Part shown: in pieces, positions 34,902 to 42,973 of the stretch
How the letters are laid out: each line of letters begins with the position of its first letter
How positions within the stretch are numbered: the first letter of the stretch is position 1
Assembly: GCF_030388665.1 (NCBI RefSeq)
Contig: NZ_CP128846.1
Span: forward strand, 6,522,501-6,586,500
Source: Streptomyces flavofungini
GTDB taxonomy: Bacteria; Actinomycetota; Actinomycetes; Streptomycetales; Streptomycetaceae
Direction: 5' to 3'
DNA length: 64,000 nt
Notes under the pieces: model-generated
The model's input: the letters and a program-made list of their open reading frames with translations, nothing else
Databases searched by the model: none
Told to the model about the DNA's origin: nothing
Translations under genes and position numbers: made by a program

Positions 34902-35297
34902 GCTGAGTGGATCGGACACCTCTGGGATCATGGTGGTTGTGCTGATGAAATTTCCGCCAGGTGTCAGGAGAGTAAGTTTCACCCGCAGATCGGTGACCTG
35001 TGAGCTTTCCACCAGCCCCGTAGCATCTCCAGTTATCTGCAGGGACTCCGAGTGGTGATTTCCGGCGACCGATATAACAGATCTTGTATATCCCGGTACT
35101 TCGATTCTGCATGACACGGATCGCGTCCTCGGTGTTTCGCTACTGCCGCCTTTGCTTGATGCCACGGAGTGGCTAAAAACTGCCCCGGACGGGAATGTGT
35201 ATGTCACGGCCGAGCGGGCGGAGTGATCTGCCTCAATTCGCCATGAGAACGAATCGACCCAGGAAACCTGGTACGTGGTGAGGAACTGAGGAACCAT
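34896..35297 (-). CDS. Unknown beta-rich protein, possibly aerolysin/ETX-MTX2-like; stop codon hit by the IS
   Basis: From ATG 35297 the frame gives 133 aa; it is open further upstream to a TAG at 35406 (adding LVYECSETVTEASLHDHEVE...), so the true start is unclear. Alternating Ser/Thr/Val segments (SWVDSFSWRIEADHSARSAV, then SCRIEVPGYTRSVISVAG) have the rhythm of the beta-hairpin region of ETX/MTX2 pore formers, but the resemblance is weak. The last residues DPLSY-TGA include one codon from the IS; the ancestral end was DPLS-TAG. Low G+C for this genome, suggesting transfer. Confidence 0.4.
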   Translation of the reverse strand: MVPQFLTTYQVSWVDSFSWRIEADHSARSAVTYTFPSGAVFSHSVASSKGGSSETPRTRSVSCRIEVPGYTRSVISVAGNHHSESLQITGDATGLVESSQVTDLRVKLTLLTPGGNFISTTTMIPEVSDPLSY

Positions 35298-35440
35298 TTC
35301 GGACTCTTGTCCGTAATTCTCGACTTCGTGATCGTGCAGCGAAGCCTCGGTAACGGTTTCGCTGCACTCGTAGACCAGGTTAATTATTCCTCGTGCTCCA
35401 AGCCGCTAACGGTACGAGGTGTGACGCTCGCCGCGTAGGT

Positions 35441-35824
35441 TCAAGGGCCGGTGCCTGCGGGGCAAGTCTTCTTGGCGCCCACGACAAGCCAGGCCGGATA
35501 CTTGATGCTGCGGATGTTGATTGCTGTCTGTCCAGGCTTTATGCAGTACTCGTCCTCTTCCTTTTACACGTTCTTGTGTACCCATACTCGGCGATCGCGG
35601 CCCGAGTTATTGATCATGTTGATCGGCCGCCGAGGAAAGCCTTGATCGTGGTCGTAACAGTAGTACGTGTCGAGCTTTTCGTAGCGGGGTGGATTCGTGG
35701 GGGTCCTCTCGTAGGTGATAACCCAGTTCGGCTCCTGGTCGACCGCCTGCGCCGAGGCTGAAGTGCCGACCGTCACGAAAGCGGCGACGGCGAGAGCAAT
35801 TCGCAGTAATCGCCTTCGTTTCAT
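35441..35824 (-). pseudogene. Secreted-protein gene with internal TAA
   Basis: ATG 35824 begins a clear signal peptide (MKRRRLLRIALAVAAFVTVG..SASAQA). The mature part reads DQEPNWVITYERTPTNPPRY, then YYCYDHDQGF, to HKNV followed by TAA (35564-35566). The same frame goes on for 40 codons, KEEDEYCIKPGQTAINIRSI and then WLVVGAKKTCPAGTGP, to TGA 35441. The downstream part looks protein-like with balanced Cys, so the TAA is probably a point mutation. It is adjacent to, and possibly once part of, the gene at 34896-35297. No family recognised. Confidence 0.5.
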
Positions 35825-36204
35825 AACTCAACCTCTCCGTAGGGGATCTCTGAGGCGTGAGCATGTAACGTAATGTCGACCAGTTCGAGATGGGGGAGCG
35901 ATGGGGTAAGTGGCGGGATTCATTCCGCACGAAGCCCCCAGTGCGGGACGTGCCTCACGCTCCGCGCGCGTGCGGGGTGAACAGCGCGTCCTTCGTGCCC
36001 GCGGCAGTCGCTACCGCCACAGGGCCGGATGCGGTGCAGGTGAAGGGTTCCGGGGCTGAGGCGGCGGATGGCACCTCTTGCCGGGCGCCAACATGCCGCA
36101 TTCGGGGCATGCGTCGGATGGAAGGCTTTCAACTCAGTTGCCTGCTCAGCCGATTGGCTGCTGCCACCCGCTAGGGGCGAATTTGAGGTGCTGGTCTTTG
36201 TCGC
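35825..36204. other. Non-coding gap with degraded sequence
   Basis: The first 60 bp must carry the promoter of the secreted-protein gene. The rest has mixed G+C, short frames on both strands and no motif I trust; probably decayed mobile-element cargo. Confidence 0.35.
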
Positions 36205-36477
36205 CTACCGTCCCCCGACCACCGCCCGTCCCAGGCCCGCCCGGCGGCCAGATCGTGCGCGCCTACGAATGCGCCGGACCGATGCGGGTGGGCGGGAACC
36301 GCTCGCTGTCGAGTCGGCCATCGTCGCGCTGAAGGACTTGAACGCCGACAGCTCGTAGCTCCCGTGGTGTGTCCGTTCCGCGTGCTTGAGGCACCACATC
36401 TGTGCGGCGTTGGCGCTCGCCGCGTCGTCGGAGAGTTCCCCGCACGTGAGGCACCGACCGACGCACCGCAGCGGCAC
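36205..36477 (-). CDS. DUF7848-like small protein, probably truncated
   Basis: GTG 36477 opens directly after an in-frame TGA, without a clear RBS. The chain MPLRCVGRCLTCGELSDDAA and then AAQMWCLKHAERTHHGSYEL shows the CxxC and WCLKH..RT.H features I associate with DUF7848 proteins of Streptomyces integrative elements. The N-terminal 20-25 residues usual for that family are missing, and the last 25 residues are Arg-rich, unlike the family. Possibly a remnant. Confidence 0.4.
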   Translation of the reverse strand: MPLRCVGRCLTCGELSDDAASANAAQMWCLKHAERTHHGSYELSAFKSFSATMADSTASGSRPPASVRRIRRRARSGRRAGLGRAVVGGR

Positions 36478-36497
36478 GTCCGGGGGAGGGGTTCCTC

Positions 36498-36735
36498 ACG
36501 ACGGACCCGTACGAGGAGGGCCTGTACGGCGCCGACCGTGTGCAGACCAGTTTCGCCCTGCTGTTCGAGCTGTGTGAGGTACCTCATGCGCCCCAAGGGT
36601 GGGAGGACTGCTACGCGGGGGAGAAGTCCCGCCGACACCACGTACCGTTCATGTCCGTACCGGAACTCCTGCCCTTCGCGGACCTGGGCACCGGCACCTG
36701 CGTCGGATGGGTGGTCCCCGCCCCGGAACGCTCCG
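36498..36735 (+). pseudogene. SMI1/KNR4 (SUKH)-like fragment
   Basis: The plus frame reads DPYEEGLYGADRVQTSFALL, then SVPELLPFADLGTGTCVGWV and VPAPE. This matches the 'lPFAdlG.gt.vGwVvPAPE' stretch of a SUKH-type family common in Streptomyces. No start/RBS, and after VVPAPE the frame loses similarity. SUKH proteins are often immunity factors against toxins. Confidence 0.45.
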
Positions 36736-36740
36736 CGAGG

Positions 36741-36979
36741 CGTAAGTCATGCGCCGCCCCGCGTTCATCAAGTCCCCCAATGGCAAGGGCATTCGGGCAC
36801 GCGTGTACGCCGACGGCTCCCGGCTGCCAGGCCCGGACCAACTCGCGACCGCCCCTTCCTGCGCCGGAGGGGCTGGATAATGGGCCGGCAACTTTCAGCC
36901 CCTCCGGCGTTTGAGGAGTGGGGTCTGGGGCGGAGCCCCGGTTACGGGAAGGGGTGGGCCTGGGGCGCACCCGCGAGGC
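36741..36979. other. Gap before the carboxypeptidase 3' end
   Basis: It holds a 43-codon frame at 36749-36880 (MRRPAFIKSPNGKG...) that is too short and isolated to call, the hairpin at 36862-36909 and the dispersed repeat at 36897-36916. Confidence 0.4.
36862..36909. terminator. Long hairpin containing the dispersed repeat, carboxypeptidase 3' side
   Basis: CGCCGGAGGGGCTG (36862-36875) pairs with CAGCCCCTCCGGCG (36896-36909) over a 20-nt loop. It lies about 70 bp past the minus-strand stop at 36980. The right arm is part of repeat copy 3 (AGCCCCTCCGGCGTTTGAGG, 36897-36916). Confidence 0.5.
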
Positions 36980-39553
36980 CTACCTCACCCCGACCACAGC
37001 CCGCCCCACCTGAGCGAACACCCCCTTCGGGTGCCCCCGGAACAAGGGCTCGGTGCCGAAGAGGACGACCCGCGTGGAGCCACGCGCACCGCTCACCACG
37101 GACGCCTCCCCAGCCGCGTCGGCCGGCCCACCCGCCCCGGAGGCGTCGGCGCGCCAGTGCCCCGACACCAACGGCTTCCCGTTCGCGTACGCCTGCTCCA
37201 CACGAACCCCGTCCCCGAGCCCCGTGAACCACATCGGCGCGTAGACGAAGCCGTACCCGGCGCCGGAACCGGCCACGGGCCCACCGGCGTTGCGCACCCG
37301 GACCACGCCGTTGGCGTCCCCGTTGCCCTGGACGGCCGTGACGGGAAGGAGCCCCGCGGCCTCGTTGAGGGCGGCGCCTGCGGCGCCCCGCCCGACGAAC
37401 CCGCCGCCCTTGGCGAGGAACGCGTCGAGGCGCTTGCGCGCGGCGGGCTTGAGCTTGGCGCGGTCGAGACCGGAGGACACGAACAGGACGTCGGCCTTGC
37501 GCCAGTCGAAGCCGTCGTTGAGGACGGCGGTCGACACCGGCACCACGTCGAAGTTCATCTCCCGGAGCGCGAACAGCTCTCCGGGCGTCACGGCCGCCGC
37601 GACCCGCGTGCGCCGCACCACGTCCTTGCCGCGCGCCTTGGTCGCGGAGAACGCCACGTCGTACTTCTCGGCCGCGTCCCGTGCGGCCCGGCGCGCCGAA
37701 CCCGGCACGATGACGCTGCCGCCGTCGGCGGCCCGGCGTACCGAAACACCCTTGGCGGTGAGGGAGTTGAGGGCGGCCACCTCGCGGGGGTCGTCCAGGC
37801 GAAGGCGCAGGTTCCCGCGCGGGGCGACGTAGCCGACGCGGGCGGCCGAACCGACCGCGCGCGACGGCACGGCGGCGGGGTCGCCCTTGCGGGCGGACAC
37901 CACGGACGCGCCCCACAGCCGGCCGAGGCTCCAGCCCGAGATGTCGTACATCGCCGACACCTTGTCGCTGATGTCCCGCCCGTCCGCGAGGATCACGTTC
38001 GCGATGCCCCGCTTGGGCTGGCGCATGTCGACGACGTAGGAGCCCTTCTCGTACGAGGCGCCGCCGAGCCGGAAGTCCCGGGTGGCGCGCCGGACCCGCA
38101 CGTCGTTGGCGCGGAGGTGGTCCACGAGCCGGGCCGTGGCGGCGGCGGAGCGCTGGCGCTTGCCGGCCGGGATGACGTACGCGCGCGGGAACTTCGTGGT
38201 GTAGACGTCCTCCGGGCCGATGCCCGGCACGCCCGGCACTGTCTCCTCGGAGATCTCCACCGACTTCGCGCCCGTGGCCCCGCGCCGGAACACCTCGATC
38301 TGGTCGGCGATCAGCGACGCGCGGTGGCCGCGCGCGTAGTCGAGGGTCGCCTTCATCGCCGCGCCCGCGATGTCCACGTTGATGGCGGAGCGGCGGCGCA
38401 GCTCGGCGGCGGGCTGGGAGTCGTACTCCTCGTTGTTGACCTGCATCGGGAACTCGATGGTGTGCGCCGCGACCGCGCCGTGGAACGGCATGTACTGCGG
38501 CGTGAAGATCGGCGGCCAGTCGTCCCAGCCCTCTTGCTGGTCGCGGAAGGGGATGACCGCGGGCAGCACGCCGTCCTTCTGCTCGGTGTAGCCGAGGCCG
38601 TTGACGGCCTTCTCCATGCCGAGGGCGTTGGCGTAGCTGTTCTTCAGGAACAGGTCGTACTCGTAGTTCTCGCCGTGCGGCGGGGTGGTCGGCTCGATGA
38701 GGGTGCCGTTCACGTACCCGTGCAGGTCGAGCATCATCGTGGGCTGCTTGTCGATGGCGATCCGCCGCACCGCGCGCGTCTCGGGCTGGGTCGCGGTGAT
38801 GAAGTCCCGGTTCAGGTCGAAGCCGTTCGCGTTCTCGCGGGTGCCCGCGATCCGCCCGTCGGGGTTCATGGTGACGTTGAAGTAGAGGCGGTGGTGGGCG
38901 AGCAGCTCGCGGGTCTTCGTGTCCTTGGCCTTCGCCAGCTTCTCGATGAGCTTCAGGGCCGCGTCGGTGCCCTCCCACTCGTTGCCGTGGATGTTGTTGT
39001 TGATGAACACCGGCGCCTTGTACGCGGACTTGAGTGCCTTGTCCTTGGCGGCGGCCGCGGGCGCGTTCTCGATGCGGTCGCGCATCCTCTCCTGCCGGGC
39101 GGTCTCGCGCGCCGACTCGGGCGCGGTGACCGTCACCAGATACAGGTCGTGCCCGCCGGCCGACCGCCCGGCTGTCTCCACGCTGACCCGGTCGCCGATG
39201 CCCTGGATCCTGTTCAGCCTGGGGGCGATGGCGTGGTACGGGGTCAGGCCCAGCTTGATGGACTTGTCGGCCGGGTTCTTCGGCACCGCGGGCAGGCGCT
39301 GTTCACGCGGATAGCCGCGGCCCTTCGCGGCGAGCGCGGCACCCGCCCCGCCGCCGTCGAGCGCGCGCTCCGCGGCGCTCTCGGGGGCCCGCGCGGCCCG
39401 GTCGGGCGAGTCCAGCGGGGCCTCGTCGCGGATCACCGGGCGGGGCGCGGGGTCCGCGCTCGCGCCGCTCGGAGTGAGCGCGGTGAACAGCAGCGTGCCC
39501 GCGGCGGCCGATGCGGTCAGGAGCACGGGTCTTGATGGGCGGGATATCCCCAT
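36980..39553 (-). CDS. Secreted M14 family zinc carboxypeptidase
   Basis: An 857-aa protein; ATG 39553. The signal peptide MGISRPSRPVLLTASAAAGT...ASADPAP is followed by a pro-region and the M14 catalytic domain. The zinc motif HGNEWEGTD places His189 and Glu192; NPDGR, ENANGFDLNRDF and MLDLHGYV (third His) follow, and HTIEFPM offers the catalytic Glu. The last 350 residues form an additional domain with glutamine-amidotransferase-like strands (KADVLFVSSGLDRAKL, FLAKGGGFVGRG). It trims peptides outside the cell. Intact, monocistronic, divergent from the EI24-like gene. Confidence 0.9.
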   Translation of the reverse strand: MGISRPSRPVLLTASAAAGTLLFTALTPSGASADPAPRPVIRDEAPLDSPDRAARAPESAAERALDGGGAGAALAAKGRGYPREQRLPAVPKNPADKSIKLGLTPYHAIAPRLNRIQGIGDRVSVETAGRSAGGHDLYLVTVTAPESARETARQERMRDRIENAPAAAAKDKALKSAYKAPVFINNNIHGNEWEGTDAALKLIEKLAKAKDTKTRELLAHHRLYFNVTMNPDGRIAGTRENANGFDLNRDFITATQPETRAVRRIAIDKQPTMMLDLHGYVNGTLIEPTTPPHGENYEYDLFLKNSYANALGMEKAVNGLGYTEQKDGVLPAVIPFRDQQEGWDDWPPIFTPQYMPFHGAVAAHTIEFPMQVNNEEYDSQPAAELRRRSAINVDIAGAAMKATLDYARGHRASLIADQIEVFRRGATGAKSVEISEETVPGVPGIGPEDVYTTKFPRAYVIPAGKRQRSAAATARLVDHLRANDVRVRRATRDFRLGGASYEKGSYVVDMRQPKRGIANVILADGRDISDKVSAMYDISGWSLGRLWGASVVSARKGDPAAVPSRAVGSAARVGYVAPRGNLRLRLDDPREVAALNSLTAKGVSVRRAADGGSVIVPGSARRAARDAAEKYDVAFSATKARGKDVVRRTRVAAAVTPGELFALREMNFDVVPVSTAVLNDGFDWRKADVLFVSSGLDRAKLKPAARKRLDAFLAKGGGFVGRGAAGAALNEAAGLLPVTAVQGNGDANGVVRVRNAGGPVAGSGAGYGFVYAPMWFTGLGDGVRVEQAYANGKPLVSGHWRADASGAGGPADAAGEASVVSGARGSTRVVLFGTEPLFRGHPKGVFAQVGRAVVGVR

Positions 39554-39707
39554 ACGTACCTCCGAAGCGTGGGCCGTTGGCCGACCCGAGAGATCAGTCG
39601 AGAGATCAGTAGGGGAGGTCTACAGGGTGAAAACGCGCGCAACAAGGGGGTATTCACGAAACAGCCACCCCACCCGCACCACTCCCGGGCCGCAGCCGGG
39701 GGCCGGA

Positions 39708-39713
39708 TAGGGT
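39708..39713 (+). promoter_or_regulatory. -10 box of the EI24-like gene
   Basis: TAGGGT ends 7 nt before the ATG at 39721, so the mRNA would be leaderless; there is no RBS. No good -35 sequence is seen. Confidence 0.5.
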
Positions 39714-39720
39714 GTGCCGC

Positions 39721-40548
39721 ATGCGTGAACTGGGTCGTGGATTCGGCTATCTGGTGAAGGGGCAGCGCTGGGTCGCCCAGCACGGCAAGCAGTTCGGATG
39801 GGGGCTGCTGCCAGGACTGATCACCCTCGTCCTGTACGCGGGCGCGCTCGTCGCGCTCGCGCTGTGGGGCACGGACCTCGTCTCCTGGGCGACGCCGTTC
39901 GCCGACGACTGGTCCAACCCGTGGCCGGGCCTGTTCCGCGGCTTCCTGACGGTGCTGCTCTTCGCCCTGGCCCTGCTCCTGTCCGTGGTGACGTTCACCG
40001 CGGTGACGCTGGTGATCGGCGAGCCCTTCTACGAGTCCCTCTCCGAGCAGGTCGACATCTCCGTGGCGGGCTTCGCGCCCGAGTCGGGCCTGCCGCTCTG
40101 GCGCGACATCCTCATCTCCATCCGCGACAGCCTCCGCATCGTCGTACGGGCCGCGATCTGGGGCGTGCTGCTCTTCGGCCTCGGCTTCCTGCCGGTCGTC
40201 GGCCAGACCGTGATCCCCGTGATGGGCTTCTTCGTCACCGGTTTCTTCCTGGTGGAGGAGCTGACGGCGATCGCGCTGCAGCGGCGCGGGGTGCGGCTGC
40301 GCGACCGCCTGGCCCTGCTCCGGGCCCGCAAGTCCCTGGCGTGGGGCTTCGGCGCCCCGCTCGCGGTCGTCTTCCTGGTGCCGTTCGTCGCCGTGTTCCT
40401 GATGCCGGGCGCGGTCGCGGGCGCGACCCTGATGGCACGGGACCTCATGGGCGAGGACACGGGCTCCGATGACGACGACGCCGAGGACGCCGACGACGCG
40501 AGCGGGACTCCCCGGCCGGACGGCCGGGGCGCGCCTACCGCCGGTTAG
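39721..40548 (+). CDS. EI24/CysZ-like membrane protein
   Basis: A 275-aa protein with four to five helices and the EI24 pattern: MRELGRGFGYLVKGQRWVAQ, PGLITLVLYAGALVALALWG, a large central loop with IGEPFYESLSEQVD, then LGFLPVVGQTVIPVMGFFVTGFFL. It ends in an acidic tail (TGSDDDDAEDADDAS). CysZ relatives mediate sulfate uptake in proteobacteria; in actinobacteria the role is open. Its last 14 nt overlap the 3' end of the opposite C15-like gene. Confidence 0.85.
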   Translation: MRELGRGFGYLVKGQRWVAQHGKQFGWGLLPGLITLVLYAGALVALALWGTDLVSWATPFADDWSNPWPGLFRGFLTVLLFALALLLSVVTFTAVTLVIGEPFYESLSEQVDISVAGFAPESGLPLWRDILISIRDSLRIVVRAAIWGVLLFGLGFLPVVGQTVIPVMGFFVTGFFLVEELTAIALQRRGVRLRDRLALLRARKSLAWGFGAPLAVVFLVPFVAVFLMPGAVAGATLMARDLMGEDTGSDDDDAEDADDASGTPRPDGRGAPTAG

Positions 40549-41863
40549 CCTCCGCTGCCGTCACCGCCGTCACCACGATCTGCCGCACCTGCCCGATGAT
40601 GTCGACCCGGTTGCGGACGAACTCCGCGTCCGTGACCGTGCCCGTCGCCGGGTCGGTGTTCCCCGCGCCGAACTGCAGGACGGGCGTGTGCACATGGCCG
40701 CCGGGCAGCCGGTCGCGCAGCCCGAGCCGGTCGCGCAGCAGCGTCGCCCGGTACGCGATCTCGTTGGACAGGTAGTCCCCGCCGCCGCCCGCCCGCGCCG
40801 CCGACCCCGGAGTCGGCCCGTCCGGCCGCTGCACCGGCGTGCTGCCGCCCGCCGGGATCTCGGTCACGGCCGTGTTGTCGTACACGGGGAAGCGCCCGGT
40901 GTCCGCCGCCACGATGTCCTTGTACGGGAGGGTCGTCGTCGTCCACTGCGGCTGCGAGGCCGGGTCGGTGACCGGGACGACGCCGGTGCTCGACAGGTTC
41001 TCGTTGTCCCCGAACCCGCCCCGCCAGGCCCCGTTGGTCCGCTCGATGTCGAACTTGCCGACCCGGCCCTGGCTCACCGTCGTGAACAGGTCGACGCGCG
41101 GCAGCTGCCGCCGCAGGACCCGCTCCACCTCGCCCTCGGCGAAGTCCGTCCAGCGGACCGGGAACACGGCCGTCTCTATGCGCACCGGACCCTCGGCCGT
41201 CCTCACGACGGTGCCGTCCAGGGCGAGCGCGGAGGCCCCCGACGGGTTGCTGATGCGGGTGTCGCGGTCGAGCGTGAACGGGTCGAAGCCGGTCACGAGG
41301 ACCCGCTTCATCCGGTGGCCCTTGGGATAGCTGATCGTGTCCTGGCCCCGGGACGTCGTCTCCAGCTTGTCGAGGAGCCGCTTCCGCCCGGCGTCCCCCA
41401 GCTCGAACCCGCGCGGCTCGAAGGTCCGCAGCGCCCGCGTCATCCCGAGCCGCGCCCAGTACAGCGGCCGGTCGTCGTCCCGGCTCAGGCCCGCCCGTCG
41501 CCCGCCACCAGGAAGCGCTTCGCGCCCCTCCATTTGGGGACCCCGCCCCTGCGCCCGGTCCACGGCCCGCCGCCACAGCGCGTGCCCCTCGCGCACGACG
41601 AGCCGCTCCGCCTGCTCGTAGGAGCGCACCCGGCCGAGGCCCCGCTCGAATCCGGGCGCGACCCGGTCGAACCCGGCGCGCCGCAGGATCTCCTGAGGCG
41701 CCGCGCGGTCGAGGCGCTGCTCCTCGACGGTGGGCGCGCCGGCCCGCACGGTGTCGGCGGCCGACGCGGAGGGCACGGTGGCCCCGGCGAGGAGCAGGGC
41801 GCCCAACACGCCGTGCACGCCGATCCTTCGACCTGATATCCCGGGAGTGGGGGACGTAGCCAC
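40535..41863 (-). CDS. Secreted pyroglutamyl-peptidase-like (C15 fold) protein with Ser at the nucleophile
   Basis: A 442-aa protein; GTG 41863 follows GGAAGGA. Signal peptide with ISGRRIGVHGVLGALLLAGA and ASAAD. An N-terminal region of about 130 residues precedes the C15-like domain, which begins RVLVTGFDPFTLD. Further motifs are FPVRWTDF, GDNENLSS and GGHVHTPVLQFG (catalytic His region). Where C15 enzymes have the nucleophile in 'AGxyLCN', this protein has GGDYLSNEIAY, i.e. Ser366. C15 enzymes are normally cytosolic and about 215 aa, so secretion, length and Ser are all atypical. Confidence 0.75.
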   Translation of the reverse strand: MATSPTPGISGRRIGVHGVLGALLLAGATVPSASAADTVRAGAPTVEEQRLDRAAPQEILRRAGFDRVAPGFERGLGRVRSYEQAERLVVREGHALWRRAVDRAQGRGPQMEGREALPGGGRRAGLSRDDDRPLYWARLGMTRALRTFEPRGFELGDAGRKRLLDKLETTSRGQDTISYPKGHRMKRVLVTGFDPFTLDRDTRISNPSGASALALDGTVVRTAEGPVRIETAVFPVRWTDFAEGEVERVLRRQLPRVDLFTTVSQGRVGKFDIERTNGAWRGGFGDNENLSSTGVVPVTDPASQPQWTTTTLPYKDIVAADTGRFPVYDNTAVTEIPAGGSTPVQRPDGPTPGSAARAGGGGDYLSNEIAYRATLLRDRLGLRDRLPGGHVHTPVLQFGAGNTDPATGTVTDAEFVRNRVDIIGQVRQIVVTAVTAAEANRR

Positions 41864-41955
41864 GAGAGTCCTTCCGTTGCAGGTGAGGTGGCCGAAGTAT
41901 CGCGGGACGGGGGTGGTCGGCGCCATGCCCCACGGGGAGCTTTCGCCCTCGCTCC

Positions 41956-42915
41956 CTACGCCGAGTCCGCGCACGCCTCCCGCAGCGCCGCCAGGAACGG
42001 GGCCACCGCGGGCGGCGGCGTCCGGCCCCGCGCCGTCGCCGCGTACACCACCCGCGCCGGGGCGCCCTCGTCGCGCACCGGCACCAGAGCGATGTCGGGC
42101 CGCGCCCCCTGTGCCGCGAGCGCCGGGACCAGGGTCACGCCGAGGCCCGCGGCGACGTACCCCTGCTTGGCCGTCCACTCGCCGACCACGTGCGCGATCC
42201 GGGGCCGGAAGCCGTGCCGCAGCGCCGCGTCGAGCAGGGTGCCCGCCGGTTCGGCGCTGCCGGAGATCCAGTCCTCGTCGGCGAGCCGGTCCAGGCCGAC
42301 GCGCGGCTCGGCCGCCAGCGGGTGGCCGGCGGGCACGGCGACGTACAGCGTCTCGTCGAGCAGGTGGTGCAGCTCGTAGGCGTCGTCGGCGAGCGGGCCG
42401 CCCGTCGTCGACACGACGGCCAGGTCCAACTCGCCCTCCGCGAGCCGCCCGAGCAGCGGTCCGGTGAAGCCCTCCTCGCGCGCGAGGACCACGCCGGGGT
42501 GGCGGGCACGGAACCGCGCGATGGCCCGCGGCACCAGCGCCGCGTCCGCGGTGGCGAACGCCCCGAACCGGAGGAGCCCGCCCGACACGTCGTCCAGGTC
42601 CGCCAACTCCCGCCGCAGCAGCGCCAGTTGGCGCAGGGCGGCCTCGGCGTGCGGCAGCGCGGCCCGCCCGTGCGCGGTCGGCCGAACCCCGCGCGGCAGC
42701 CGGTCGAACAGCGGCGCGCCGCCGAGCGCGCCCTCCAGGGAGGCGATCTGACGGGACACGGCGGACTGCGTCCAGCCCAGGTGCCGCGCGGCCACGGTGA
42801 AGGAGCCGTGCCGGGCCACCGTCACGAAGGCGCGGAGCCAGACGGTCGACACGTCGGCCGCGAAGGTGCCCGGCACATCGCCCGTGGTCCCGCTCAAGGC
42901 ATGCGGATCATGCAT
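41956..42915 (-). CDS. LysR-family transcriptional regulator
   Basis: A 319-aa protein from ATG 42915 (MHDPHALS); ATGs at 42924 and 42933 are in frame. A TAGCAT box at 42928-42923 on the minus strand would place the transcript start at the 42915 ATG, hence the choice. The HTH reads VARHGSFTVAARHLGWTQSAVSRQIASLEGALG; the substrate domain follows with GLLRFGAFATADAALVPRAI. It is divergent from the dehydrogenase gene with 58 bp between, and LysR proteins usually control the divergent neighbour. Confidence 0.88.
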   Translation of the reverse strand: MHDPHALSGTTGDVPGTFAADVSTVWLRAFVTVARHGSFTVAARHLGWTQSAVSRQIASLEGALGGAPLFDRLPRGVRPTAHGRAALPHAEAALRQLALLRRELADLDDVSGGLLRFGAFATADAALVPRAIARFRARHPGVVLAREEGFTGPLLGRLAEGELDLAVVSTTGGPLADDAYELHHLLDETLYVAVPAGHPLAAEPRVGLDRLADEDWISGSAEPAGTLLDAALRHGFRPRIAHVVGEWTAKQGYVAAGLGVTLVPALAAQGARPDIALVPVRDEGAPARVVYAATARGRTPPPAVAPFLAALREACADSA

Positions 42916-42937
42916 GTCTCCCATGCTAGGCATTCGC

Positions 42938-42966
42938 TTGTGGCATCGTCTGGCCGGACCTAGCGT
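42938..42966 (+). promoter_or_regulatory. Promoter of the dehydrogenase gene, leaderless type
   Basis: TTGTGG (42938-42943), 17-nt spacer, TAGCGT (42961-42966). The ATG at 42974 starts 7 nt later and no RBS is present. ATGC-TAG-GCAT (42923-42933) and two GGCAT repeats (42929 and 42942) in the same gap are candidate LysR contacts. Confidence 0.6.
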
Positions 42967-42973
42967 CGTACCC

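Noticed and set aside
35920..36132. A 70-codon minus-strand frame with many Cys/His
   Set aside because: No RBS, composition typical of noise in degraded sequence, no family match.
36749..36880. A 43-codon plus-strand frame (MRRPAFIKSPNGKG)
   Set aside because: No RBS, no family, ends in a repeat hairpin; not distinguishable from chance.
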